In this document: positions 23,572-31,079 of the stretch, piece by piece
Layout of the letters: each line of letters begins with the position of its first letter
Position numbering within the stretch: position 1 is the stretch's first letter
From: an uncultured Ruthenibacterium sp.
GTDB taxonomy: Bacteria; Bacillota; Clostridia; Oscillospirales; Ruminococcaceae
DNA: 37,578 bases
Assembly: GCA_944388395.1 (NCBI GenBank)
Contig: CALXIP010000117.1
Span: 1-37,578 of the forward strand
Direction of reading: 5' to 3'
Notes under the pieces: generated by a model
Database searches by the model: none
What the model saw: only the letters and a program-made list of their open reading frames with translations
Told to the model about the DNA's origin: nothing
Made by a program: the position numbers and the translations under genes

Positions 23572-23572
<1 letters not shown>
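22508..23572 (-). CDS. oppF: Oligopeptide ABC transporter ATP-binding protein OppF
   Basis: This is one of two ATPase subunits that power the peptide importer on the inner face of the membrane. The 354-residue protein has Walker [10 protein letters not shown] (about 51-59), Q-loop QDPYASLDP, signature FSGGQ (184-188), Walker B FIVCDEP (204-210) and His242 in the H-loop. The C-terminal oligo_HPY region has Cys ([16 protein letters not shown]). Unusual is an acidic and polar insert of about 30 residues (roughly 85-115; it contains [15 protein letters not shown]) between the start of the D-loop helix region and RRKMQIVFQ. The ATG at 23572 overlaps the oppD stop (TGATG); a GTG one codon earlier is an alternative. 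AAGGAGG lies inside the oppD end. Confidence 0.95.
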
Positions 23573-24570
<998 letters not shown>

Positions 24571-24586
24571 AAAGCTCTTCCTCTCC

Positions 24587-25633
24587 TTAGTTCTTCAGTT
24601 TCGGGTCGAATGCGTCGCGCAGGCCGTCGCCGAACAGGTTGAAGCTGAGAATGATCAGGCTGATCAGCAGCGCGGGCGCCAGCAGCAGATGCGGATAGGT
24701 GCGGAAGCCATTGATGGCGTCCGACGCAAGGGAACCCAGGGACGGCATGGGAACCGCCACACCGATGCCCAGGAAGGACAGGAAGCTCTCGGTAAAGATC
24801 GCGGAAGGAATTTGAAGCGTTGTGGTGACGATCAGCGTGCCGATGCAGTTGGTCAGCAGGTGCTTTTTGATGATGCGGCCGTTGGAAGCGCCCAATGCAC
24901 GGGCGGCGGTCACGTACTCGCTCTCTTTCAGCATCAGCACCTGGCTGCGGACGATGCGGGCCATGCCCACCCAGTACAGCAGCGCAAACACCACAAAGAT
25001 ACTGATCAGGTTGACACCCAGTTTCTGGATCCATTCAAAGCCGGGCAGGGTAGCCAGCTGCTTCATGGGCTCCTCAAAGGCCACCGCCAGCAAAATAATG
25101 ATCAAAATATCCGGCACCGTGTAGATAATATCGGTGATGCGCATCATCACCATGTCCACCCAGCCGCCGAAGAAGGCAGACACCGAGCCGTAAATGGAGC
25201 CGATGACCAGCACGATAGCCGAGGCCACCAGGCCGACCAGCAGGGAAATGCGGCTTCCCATCATCACGCGGATGGCATAGTCACGGCCCAGCTTGTCCGT
25301 GCCCAAGAAGTGGGGGAACACGCTCTCACCGGCATCGATCCGGGCCTGCTCCTGCTCGGAGTACTGCATGGGCGCCAGGCTCTCAGAGCCCCGGATCTGC
25401 TGGTCGTAGGTGTAGGGATAAAAGCTGGGGACGATGAAGGAAAACACCATGACCAGAAGAATGATAAACAGGCTGACCATGGCCACTTTGTTTTTTACCA
25501 GTCGGCGCAGACCGTCTTTCCAAAAGCTGACGCTCTCGCGCATGACAACGAGACTTTCTTTTTCCTCATTGGAGGCAGGGAGAAAATCCTCGGGCTTCAG
25601 TTTGAGCTGCATGCTCAAAGGGTTCTTTTCCAT
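24587..25633 (-). CDS. oppC: Oligopeptide ABC transporter permease OppC
   Basis: This is a membrane permease subunit of the peptide importer. The 348 residues show an N-terminal OppC_N cytosolic arm, a first span (about 45-70), a long extracellular loop (about 75-140) and five further spans in the C-terminal BPD_transp_1 domain. The EAA-like loop (VTAARALGASNGRIIKKHLL) contacts the ATPases. The protein ends LFGDGLRDAFDPKLK, typical of OppC/DppC. The ATG follows AAGGAG and lies 17 bp downstream of the oppB stop. Confidence 0.96.
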   Translation of the reverse strand: MEKNPLSMQLKLKPEDFLPASNEEKESLVVMRESVSFWKDGLRRLVKNKVAMVSLFIILLVMVFSFIVPSFYPYTYDQQIRGSESLAPMQYSEQEQARIDAGESVFPHFLGTDKLGRDYAIRVMMGSRISLLVGLVASAIVLVIGSIYGSVSAFFGGWVDMVMMRITDIIYTVPDILIIILLAVAFEEPMKQLATLPGFEWIQKLGVNLISIFVVFALLYWVGMARIVRSQVLMLKESEYVTAARALGASNGRIIKKHLLTNCIGTLIVTTTLQIPSAIFTESFLSFLGIGVAVPMPSLGSLASDAINGFRTYPHLLLAPALLISLIILSFNLFGDGLRDAFDPKLKN

Positions 25634-25650
25634 GGAATTTTCTCCTTTCC

Positions 25651-26568
25651 TTATTTCAGCTGAATGCGGGGATCGACCAGCTTGTACACCAGGTCTACCA
25701 CCACGTTCATGAAGATGACCAGCGCCGCCAGGAAGATGGTGGTGCCCATGATGATCGTGTAGTCACGGTTCAAAATGGAGCCCACGAACTCGCCGCCCAG
25801 GCCGGGGATGGTGAAGATTTTTTCCACCACGAAGGAACCGGTCATGGTGTAAGCCACCATGGGGCCTACATAAGTGACGACCGGCAGCACCGCGTTGCGC
25901 AGCGCATGTTTGAACAGGCTCTTGCTCTGAGAAAGGCCCTTGGCGCGGGCGGTGCGCATATAGTCCTGTCCCAGCACGTCCAGCATGGACGAACGCATCA
26001 GACGGGCAATGTATGCGGTGGGGTAGAAGGCCAGCGCCACCACGGGCATGATATAGTGCTTCCAGCTGGTCAGGCCCACCACCGGCAGCCATCCTAAATT
26101 ATACCCGAATATATACATCAGTATGGTACATATGACGAAGCTTGGCACGGCAATGCCGCAGGTGGCGATCACAATGATGATATTGTCCAGCGCTTTGCCG
26201 CGGTTCAGCGCAGCAAGGCAGCCCAGAGGGATGCCGATGGCCAGCGCCACCACAATCGCCATGCCGCCGATGCGGGCGGAGACAGGGAACTTCGTGGCGA
26301 TAATGCTGGACACGGTGCGTCCGCGCTGACGCAGGCTCACGCCCAAATCGCCCTGGATCGCTTTCAGCATATAATTCTTGTACTGAACGGAAACGGGCTG
26401 ATCCAACCCGTATTTCTCATTCAGAGCGTCCATCGCTGCCTGGCTGACCGCCTTTTCAGCGGAGAAGGGACCGCCGGGGACCATGTTCATCAGAAAGAAC
26501 GTCATGGTCGCGACCAGGAACAAGGTCAACAGCGCGAAGGCCACTCGTTTTACGATGTATTTCAGCAT
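25651..26568 (-). CDS. oppB: Oligopeptide ABC transporter permease OppB
   Basis: This is the first gene of the transporter operon and the partner permease of OppC. The 305 residues have six spans: the N-terminal span ending MVPGGPF, an extracellular loop with KYGLDQPVSVQY, and the BPD_transp_1 domain with the EAA loop (RTARAKGLSQSKSLFKHALRN). The protein ends DLVYKLVDPRIQLK, a hallmark of the family. I chose the ATG at 26568 (AGGAG 9 nt upstream); longer in-frame extensions lack a ribosome site and are not membrane-like. Confidence 0.96.
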   Translation of the reverse strand: MLKYIVKRVAFALLTLFLVATMTFFLMNMVPGGPFSAEKAVSQAAMDALNEKYGLDQPVSVQYKNYMLKAIQGDLGVSLRQRGRTVSSIIATKFPVSARIGGMAIVVALAIGIPLGCLAALNRGKALDNIIIVIATCGIAVPSFVICTILMYIFGYNLGWLPVVGLTSWKHYIMPVVALAFYPTAYIARLMRSSMLDVLGQDYMRTARAKGLSQSKSLFKHALRNAVLPVVTYVGPMVAYTMTGSFVVEKIFTIPGLGGEFVGSILNRDYTIIMGTTIFLAALVIFMNVVVDLVYKLVDPRIQLK

Positions 26569-26684
26569 CGCATTCAACTCCTCTTTCCTTACTTCCTCGT
26601 TTTTTGCGGAGAATTTGGCTGTTCTCAAATTGCGGACACAGCAAAAACTCCGTTTCCCCGCAAGAAGAACTCAACAAAAGAAAG

Positions 26685-26713
26685 ACGGTGTTCAAAAACG
26701 CCTTTAAACACCA
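26685..26713. repeat. Inverted repeat in the opp operon leader
   Basis: GGTGTT and AACACC are separated by about 17 bp within the 160-nt untranslated leader of oppB. It may form an mRNA hairpin; a role in attenuation is possible but there is no terminator-like T-run. Confidence 0.3.
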
Positions 26714-26736
26714 TCCTTTTCCGCCTTTGAATCTTT

Positions 26737-26765
26737 ATTCTATCAATTTTAACTTCTTTTGTCAA
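26737..26765 (-). promoter_or_regulatory. Promoter of the oppBCDF operon
   Basis: On the minus strand a consensus TTGACA (26760-26765), a 17-bp spacer and TAGAAT (26737-26742) preceded by TGA make a strong promoter. It predicts a leader of about 160 nt. Confidence 0.75.
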
Positions 26766-26874
26766 TTTCTGAACATGGATATTTGTCGCCCACACAGAGA
26801 AAATGTTGTCAAAGGAAGTGCAAATTCTGTCATTTTTGTAAAATTGTATTTTGATTGCGTACAGTTTTACGTAA

Positions 26875-26907
26875 AAAAGCGGCCTGCCAGATCGGCAGGC
26901 CGCTTTT
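26875..26907 (-). terminator. Terminator of the Ser/Glu-repeat lipoprotein gene
   Basis: A perfect 14-bp stem (26875-26888 with 26894-26907) and a 5-nt loop are followed by T residues on the minus strand, 16 bp past the stop codon. Confidence 0.92.
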
Positions 26908-26923
26908 GCATGATGCTGAAAAA

Positions 26924-27184
26924 TTACTCAGCGACAGACTCGCTCTCCACGGAAGAAGCCTCGGAAGTGGAGTCAGCCTCCACAGAGGAAGCCTCAGAAG
27001 CGTCCTCGCTCTCCACAGAAGAAGCCTCGACAGAGGAAGCCTCAACGGAGGAAGCTTCCGCAGAAGAAGCCTCGCTGGTGGAGTTCGCAACGGAAGAAGC
27101 AGCAGTAGAAGTGCTGTTGCTGCTGCAAGCAGCCAGGCTCAGAGCCATAACCAGAGCAGCAGCCAGAACCATCAATTTTTTCAT
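26924..27184 (-). CDS. Small Ser/Glu/Ala-repeat lipoprotein
   Basis: This is an 86-residue predicted lipoprotein of unknown function. The first 20 residues form a signal peptide ending LAAC (Cys20). The remaining 66 residues use essentially only Ser, Glu, Ala, Val, Thr, Asp and Asn, in tandem five-residue units of the EASSV/EASSA type. The DNA shows the same 15-bp periodicity. The mature chain should be acidic, disordered and anchored on the outer face of the membrane. It has its own promoter, an AGGAGG ribosome site and a strong terminator, which argues that it is a real gene rather than low-complexity noise. It sits upstream of the opp operon promoter. A cell-wall spacer or metal/cation sponge are guesses only. 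Confidence 0.8.
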   Translation of the reverse strand: MKKLMVLAAALVMALSLAACSSNSTSTAASSVANSTSEASSAEASSVEASSVEASSVESEDASEASSVEADSTSEASSVESESVAE

Positions 27185-27287
27185 AAGTATATACCCTCCT
27201 AAATGTACGCCGCCGGAATTTCGTCCGCATCTCTATTTTCGGACGAATGTACGCAGGTTTTTCAACCGCTCACAGCGACTGAGAGTC

Positions 27288-27316
27288 ATTATAGCCATGT
27301 TCACAGCTTCGTTCAA
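27288..27316 (-). promoter_or_regulatory. Promoter of the Ser/Glu-repeat lipoprotein gene
   Basis: On the minus strand TTGAAC (27311-27316), a 17-bp spacer and a perfect TATAAT (27288-27293) predict a leader of about 97 nt. That leader contains a CGTCCG/CGGACG hairpin. Confidence 0.6.
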
Positions 27317-27471
27317 CCCCTTGGGCCAAACCTTTACCGAACTGTATATTTTCCATCACATTTCTTACACATTTCTCGTTGCATTGTACATTTTGCTTTT
27401 TTCTTGAAGAAAACATTTGTAGTGTTCAGACAAATTCGACACACTCTGTACATTCCGCCCGAAAAAGGCCG
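27317..27471. other. Gap between the candidate small RNA and the lipoprotein promoter
   Basis: I see no credible gene. Two GTACATT motifs (27386-27392, 27448-27454) face two AATGTAC motifs in the lipoprotein leader (27202-27208, 27246-27252). Confidence 0.4.
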
Positions 27472-27586
27472 AAAAAAGGGAATCGCCCCTGTGCCTTGCA
27501 GCACAGGGGCGATCGAAGGGGTATCTCTCTTGGTGTGAGGAGGAATCATGTACAGAAACCCGGATTGCGGCTTCCGTGTTTCTGTG
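27472..27586 (-). ncRNA. Candidate small RNA: 5' hairpin, C-rich linker, terminator
   Basis: A TATAAT on the minus strand (27593-27598) would start a transcript of about 115 nt. Its 5' part folds into a long stem: GAATCA pairs with TGATTC, CAGAAAC with GTTTCTG and CGGA with TCCG (27542-27586). A single-stranded linker with CTCCTC and ACCCCTT follows. A 13-bp terminator stem (27482-27494 with 27501-27513) and six T (27472-27477) end it. This layout is that of Firmicutes regulatory RNAs whose C-rich linker pairs with ribosome sites. There is no good -35. The opposite strand holds a 28-codon frame with AGGAGG (27548-27634), so an antisense/peptide pair is an alternative. Function is inferred only. 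Confidence 0.45.
27482..27513 (-). terminator. Terminator at the end of the candidate small RNA
   Basis: A 13-bp perfect stem with a 6-nt loop is followed after four bases by six T on the minus strand. It could also catch read-through from the yfcE gene 190 bp upstream. Confidence 0.75.
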
Positions 27587-27705
27587 ATTCTTATTATAGG
27601 CAGGAATTGCGTCAGTTATTTGAAGGGGTTATGAACAATCTGTAAATAGTCCTGCGGTTTTTCACCGATTTTTCTCAAAATTGTCGAACCGCCGCGGAAA
27701 AGCTG

Positions 27706-28179
27706 TCAGTCCACCACACCGAAAGCCGCATCCAGTTTTCCGTCTTCCACCGTCAGGATCCCGTAACTGCCGGATCCGCGGTCGCTGGAGATGGAGCCCG
27801 GGTTAAACAGGACCAGGGAATTCCACCGCTCCATGCGCGCCCGGTGCGTATGTCCGTACAGCGCCACCTGCGCGCCCATCTGCCGGGCCTGGTCCGCCAG
27901 CAGTTCCAGCCCGGTTTTCACACCGTGCAGGTGACCATGGGTATAATAAAAATTCATGCCTCCAAAGGGCACCAGGCCCTCGGCGGGCAGAAAGCTGGCA
28001 AAGTCACAGTTGCCCCGCACACAATAGAACCGCCGTTCGGGGTAAGCACCTTCGATGGTCTCCACGTCCCGGGCGCCATCGCCCAGAAACACCACGTCCA
28101 GCGCGTCGGGATGGGCGTCCAGCGCCGCGCTCAGCCGACCGGCCTCGCCATGAGAATCGGATAACACCAACAGTTTCAT
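27706..28179 (-). CDS. YfcE/MJ0936-family metallophosphoesterase
   Basis: This is a cytosolic phosphodiesterase of 157 residues. The calcineurin-like metal site is complete: Asp8 and His10 in LSDSHG, Asp34 in FLGDGARD, Asn57 in RGNCD, His81 and His83 in THGHLHG, and His110 and His112 in YGHTHRA. The NPGSIS and YGILTV ends are typical of the YfcE family. I chose the second of two close ATGs because AGGAG is 7 nt before it and only 1 nt before the first. It follows rsmI by 11 bp and ends the housekeeping operon. The physiological substrate is unknown. Confidence 0.93.
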   Translation of the reverse strand: MKLLVLSDSHGEAGRLSAALDAHPDALDVVFLGDGARDVETIEGAYPERRFYCVRGNCDFASFLPAEGLVPFGGMNFYYTHGHLHGVKTGLELLADQARQMGAQVALYGHTHRARMERWNSLVLFNPGSISSDRGSGSYGILTVEDGKLDAAFGVVD

Positions 28180-28190
28180 GAACATACTCC

Positions 28191-29018
28191 TCACTGAATA
28201 CAGTGTTTATAAATCTCGCTTTTGGAAAAAGGGCTCTTGGCAGCGGCCGCTTTGGCGGCGGCTGTGGCGCTCATTCCTTCCTCCATATACTGGCGGGCCA
28301 TGGCCACCGCATCCTCCAGGCTCATCTCTTCCGCCGGGCGTTCCGGCGCGCCGGCCAGCACCAGAACAAACTCGCCCCGGGGCGGATTTTCCCGGTACCA
28401 GGCTTCGGCTTCACCCACCGTGGTCACACGGATCTCCTCATGAAGCTTGGTCAGTTCCCGGCACACGGTCATGCTCCGGTCCGGCCCGAAGGTATCCAGA
28501 AAATCCCGCAGGGTCGTGGGCAGCTTGTGGGGAGCCTCGTAAAAGATCATGGTGCGCGGCTCGTTTTGCAGCTGAGCCAGCCGGTCCTTTTTCTGGCGCC
28601 GGTTGGTGGGCAGAAAGCCCTCAAACACAAAACGCCCCGTCACCTGACCGGACACACACAGCGCCGTGACGGCCGCGCTGGCCGCAGGCACCGGGCACAC
28701 GGGAATGCCTCTGGCATGGGCGTCCCGCACGATGACCTCGCCCGGGTCGGACACCGCAGGCATGCCCGCGTCGGAACAAAGCGCGCAGTTTTCACCGGCC
28801 GCGATGCGGTTCAGGATATACTCGCCCCGCTCCTTCAGGTTGTGTTCATAATAGCTGACCAACGGCTTCTTGATTCCCAGATGATTGAGCAGTTTCAACG
28901 TGACGCGGGTATCCTCCGCCGCGATAAAATCCACTTCCTCAAAGGTCCGGGCCGCCCGGGGCGTCAAATCGCCCAGGTTCCCGATGGGGGTTGCCATAAT
29001 GTAAAGGGTGCCGCTCAT
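28191..29018 (-). CDS. rsmI: 16S rRNA (cytidine(1402)-2'-O)-methyltransferase RsmI
   Basis: RsmI methylates the ribose of C1402 in the decoding centre of 16S rRNA, using SAM. The 275-residue protein has the tetrapyrrole-methylase-like fold: MATPIGNLGDLTPRA near the N-terminus, AEDTRVTLKLLNHLGI, YYEHN, CSDAGMPAVSDPG, PAASAAVTALCVSG, FEGFLP, and a C-terminal RsmI tail. The ATG overlaps the trmN6-like stop by 4 nt (ATGA) with GGGAGG upstream, showing coupling. This gene order (trmN6 then rsmI) matches Bacillus subtilis. Confidence 0.96.
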   Translation of the reverse strand: MSGTLYIMATPIGNLGDLTPRAARTFEEVDFIAAEDTRVTLKLLNHLGIKKPLVSYYEHNLKERGEYILNRIAAGENCALCSDAGMPAVSDPGEVIVRDAHARGIPVCPVPAASAAVTALCVSGQVTGRFVFEGFLPTNRRQKKDRLAQLQNEPRTMIFYEAPHKLPTTLRDFLDTFGPDRSMTVCRELTKLHEEIRVTTVGEAEAWYRENPPRGEFVLVLAGAPERPAEEMSLEDAVAMARQYMEEGMSATAAAKAAAAKSPFSKSEIYKHCIQ

Positions 29019-29728
29019 GGTTTTTCCTCCCTTGTCTGGCCGTATACAGCCAGAATTTCGTCGCTGGGGCTGCGGTCTTCCCGCTGTGTGATGAAAACCG
29101 GCGCCACACGCATACCAGGCGCGCGGTTTTTGTGCCCTGCCAGCAGAAAGAGCGCCGGCTCCCGGTCCGGCCGGGCTGCCACAAACTGAAGGCGTTTGGG
29201 CTCGATGCGCACGGCGCGCATGGCGGCAATGGCATCGGCCAGGCGCTCGGGCCGCTGGCACACGCACAGCCGGCCGCCGTCCCGCAGCAATGCGGATGCG
29301 GTATGGCACACATCCGCCAGCGTGCAGGTGCGCTCGTGGCGCATATCCGCCCGGGCCGGGTCCGGGCTCTGCCGGCCGCCGGTGAAATAGGGGGGATTGC
29401 AGCACACCACGTCAAACAGGCCCGCCTCCCGGGGCCGCCAGGAACGCAAGTCGCCCAGAACCGGAACAATGTGCTCGATCCGGCCTTCCGCCAGCGCCTG
29501 CTGCAGCAGCGCCAATGCGCCGGCCTGCAGCTCCACCGCATAGCAGGGGCCCCGGTGGCCCCGGTCATGCCAGCGCAGGGGAATGATGCCGCAGCCCGTA
29601 CCCAGATCGCAGACGCGCTCTGCCCGCCGCACCTTGCAGAAGGCGCTCAGCAGCATGGCGTCCTGCCCAAACCGGTACGCGCCGTCCACAAACACGGCCG
29701 TGCCGTTCACAAGACGTTCCGTGTGCAC
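29015..29728 (-). CDS. TrmN6-like tRNA1(Val) adenine-N6 methyltransferase
   Basis: This is a class I SAM-dependent methyltransferase of 237 residues, in the family that methylates A37 of tRNA(Val). Motifs are VDGAYRFGQDAMLL (14-27), the SAM loop VCDLGTGCGIIPL (39-51), the acidic AVELQ after strand 2, GDLRSW, and the catalytic NPPYF (111-115) characteristic of N6-adenine methylases. It starts with GTG; AAAGGAG lies 8 nt upstream. The last 4 nt overlap rsmI. The assignment rests on motif and on conserved neighbours. Confidence 0.92.
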   Translation of the reverse strand: MHTERLVNGTAVFVDGAYRFGQDAMLLSAFCKVRRAERVCDLGTGCGIIPLRWHDRGHRGPCYAVELQAGALALLQQALAEGRIEHIVPVLGDLRSWRPREAGLFDVVCCNPPYFTGGRQSPDPARADMRHERTCTLADVCHTASALLRDGGRLCVCQRPERLADAIAAMRAVRIEPKRLQFVAARPDREPALFLLAGHKNRAPGMRVAPVFITQREDRSPSDEILAVYGQTREEKP

Positions 29729-29756
29729 TCCTTCCGCTCCTTTCCGACAAAAAACA

Positions 29757-29776
29757 AGGCGGGCATCCGCCCGCCT
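29757..29776 (-). terminator. Hairpin terminator after the ferredoxin gene
   Basis: A perfect 8-bp GC stem (29757-29764 with 29769-29776) is followed by TGTTTTTT on the minus strand. It may only partly stop transcription, giving more ferredoxin than TrmN6 and RsmI. Confidence 0.75.
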
Positions 29777-29797
29777 CGTCCTGATTCATATGGGATC

Positions 29798-29968
29798 TCA
29801 GCCCTCGGAAATCGCACCGACCGGGCACTCGCCAGCGCAGGTACCGCAGCTGATGCAGGCGTCCGCGTCGATCACGTATTTGCCGTCACCCTCAGAAATC
29901 GCGCTCACGGGGCAAACACCCGCGCAAGTGCCGCAGGATACGCATTCGTCACTGATCTGATAAGCCAT
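29798..29968 (-). CDS. 2[4Fe-4S] ferredoxin
   Basis: This is a small electron carrier of 56 residues of the classical clostridial type. Two CxxCxxCxxxCP motifs are complete: Cys9, Cys12, Cys15, Cys19 and Cys38, Cys41, Cys44, Cys48, so two clusters should form. The two halves are near repeats (CVSCGTCAGVCPVSAISEG and CISCGTCAGECPVGAISEG). The start follows GGAAAGGATGG. It lies between ricT and trmN6, the spot held by yabA in Bacillus subtilis. It could serve pyruvate:ferredoxin oxidoreductase (right end of the window) or supply electrons to the cluster-bearing RicT complex. Confidence 0.96.
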   Translation of the reverse strand: MAYQISDECVSCGTCAGVCPVSAISEGDGKYVIDADACISCGTCAGECPVGAISEG

Positions 29969-30145
29969 ACTTCTTCCATCCTTTCCTCCGCGCATGTTCA
30001 AGTACGGCCACACCTGCCAAAGCGCGGACGGCACATGCGGCTTTTGTCCCGAAGGACCTGTAGTTTCCTACGTGCTATTATTGTATCATAAAACGCAGAT
30101 TTTTCAAGGTCTGATTCCCGCACAGAGCACCAAATTTTAGCAGCT

Positions 30146-30997
30146 TTACACTTCGGGTTCGGGCTCTTCGGGCTGCGGCACGCGCTTTCCGCCCCGCAGA
30201 TACTGACATTCCGACTTATGGAAGGTCTTGAACACCGTGGTGGAACCCTCCAGCCGCACGCGCAGCGAACCGGCGATGACGTTGACTTCCACCACTGTGC
30301 CCTCGCCCTCGGGGGTCTTGACCACGCTGCCCACACCCGGGGTGACGCGGTTCAGATACTCATAGGCGGGCTGCTCGTAAGCCAGGCAGCACATCAGGCG
30401 GCCGCAGCTGCCGGAAATTTTTGTGGGGTTCAGGGAAAGGCCCTGTTCTTTGGCCATTTTGATGGAGACCGGCTGAAAATCTTTCAAAAACCGGCTGCAG
30501 CAAAAGGGCTGGCCGCAGATGCCAAGGCCGCCCAGCATCTTGCTCTCGTCCCGGACGCCGATCTGCCGCAGTTCGATGCGGGTGCGGAACACGCCCGCCA
30601 GATCCTTGACCAGCTCGCGGAAGTCGATGCGGCCGTCCGCCGTGAAGTCATACAGGCTCTTCGACCGATCCAGGGTGTACTCCACGTCCACCAGCTTCAT
30701 GTCCAGCCCGTGCTTTTGAATGCGCTCGGTGCAAACTTCAAAGGCGTGCTTTTCATCGGCCCGGTTTTTCTCCATCCGGCGCACGTCCACGGCGTCGGCC
30801 ATACGGGTCACCGTCTTCAGCGGCTTGACGATGCTGGCATCGGGCACTTCGTGCACGCCCTGCACCACTTCGCCGCACTCGGTGCCCCGGGCAGTCTCCA
30901 CGATCACGTGGTCGCCCTTGACGATCTCCAGTTCGCCGGGTGCAAAATAATACTGTTTGCCCGCCTGTTTAAAGCGGACGCTGATTACTTTTGTCAT
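30146..30997 (-). CDS. ricT: RicT (YaaT), PSP1-domain regulator of RNA processing
   Basis: RicT forms the Ric/Y-complex with RicA and RicF, which carries iron-sulfur clusters and directs RNase Y to specific mRNAs in Bacillus; it also affects sporulation and biofilm formation. The 283-residue protein has the PSP1 fold and all six conserved cysteines: Cys161, Cys166 and Cys167 in GICGQPFCCSRF, and Cys198, Cys203 and Cys204 in SGSCGRLMCCL. The tail is Pro/Glu-rich. It follows holB after an 82-bp gap with a 9-bp hairpin and precedes a ferredoxin gene. The ATG has GGAAGGA upstream. Confidence 0.95.
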   Translation of the reverse strand: MTKVISVRFKQAGKQYYFAPGELEIVKGDHVIVETARGTECGEVVQGVHEVPDASIVKPLKTVTRMADAVDVRRMEKNRADEKHAFEVCTERIQKHGLDMKLVDVEYTLDRSKSLYDFTADGRIDFRELVKDLAGVFRTRIELRQIGVRDESKMLGGLGICGQPFCCSRFLKDFQPVSIKMAKEQGLSLNPTKISGSCGRLMCCLAYEQPAYEYLNRVTPGVGSVVKTPEGEGTVVEVNVIAGSLRVRLEGSTTVFKTFHKSECQYLRGGKRVPQPEEPEPEV

Positions 30998-31036
30998 AAA
31001 CGTTCCTTCCGCTGCCGTGGGCGGGGGTGTCAGTGC

Positions 31037-31066
31037 CGCTGCCTACGGCGCATGATTTAGGCAGCG
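31037..31066 (-). repeat. Hairpin between holB and ricT
   Basis: CGCTGCCTA and TAGGCAGCG (31037-31045 with 31058-31066) form a perfect 9-bp stem with a 12-nt loop and no T-run. It may be an RNA processing or stability element within the operon transcript. Confidence 0.45.
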
Positions 31067-31079
31067 CTTCAAGAGAAGT

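Noticed and set aside
26924-27090. The Ser/Glu repeat DNA as a CRISPR or intergenic tandem repeat
   Set aside because: The units are 15 bp, in frame, and follow a lipoprotein signal with its own ribosome site, so it is a coding repeat.
27334-27549. 71-codon minus-strand frame starting inside the candidate small RNA
   Set aside because: The start is within the hairpin, no purine-rich ribosome site precedes it, and the frame passes straight through the terminator and its T-run.
27548-27634. 28-codon plus-strand frame as a confirmed peptide gene
   Set aside because: It has a good ribosome site but no promoter, the hydrophobic stretch is only about eight residues, and the AGGAGG may simply be the complement of the small RNA's C-rich linker.
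27379-27645. 88-codon plus-strand frame across the small RNA region
   Set aside because: It runs through the terminator hairpin, has no ribosome site at its start, and its composition is not protein-like.
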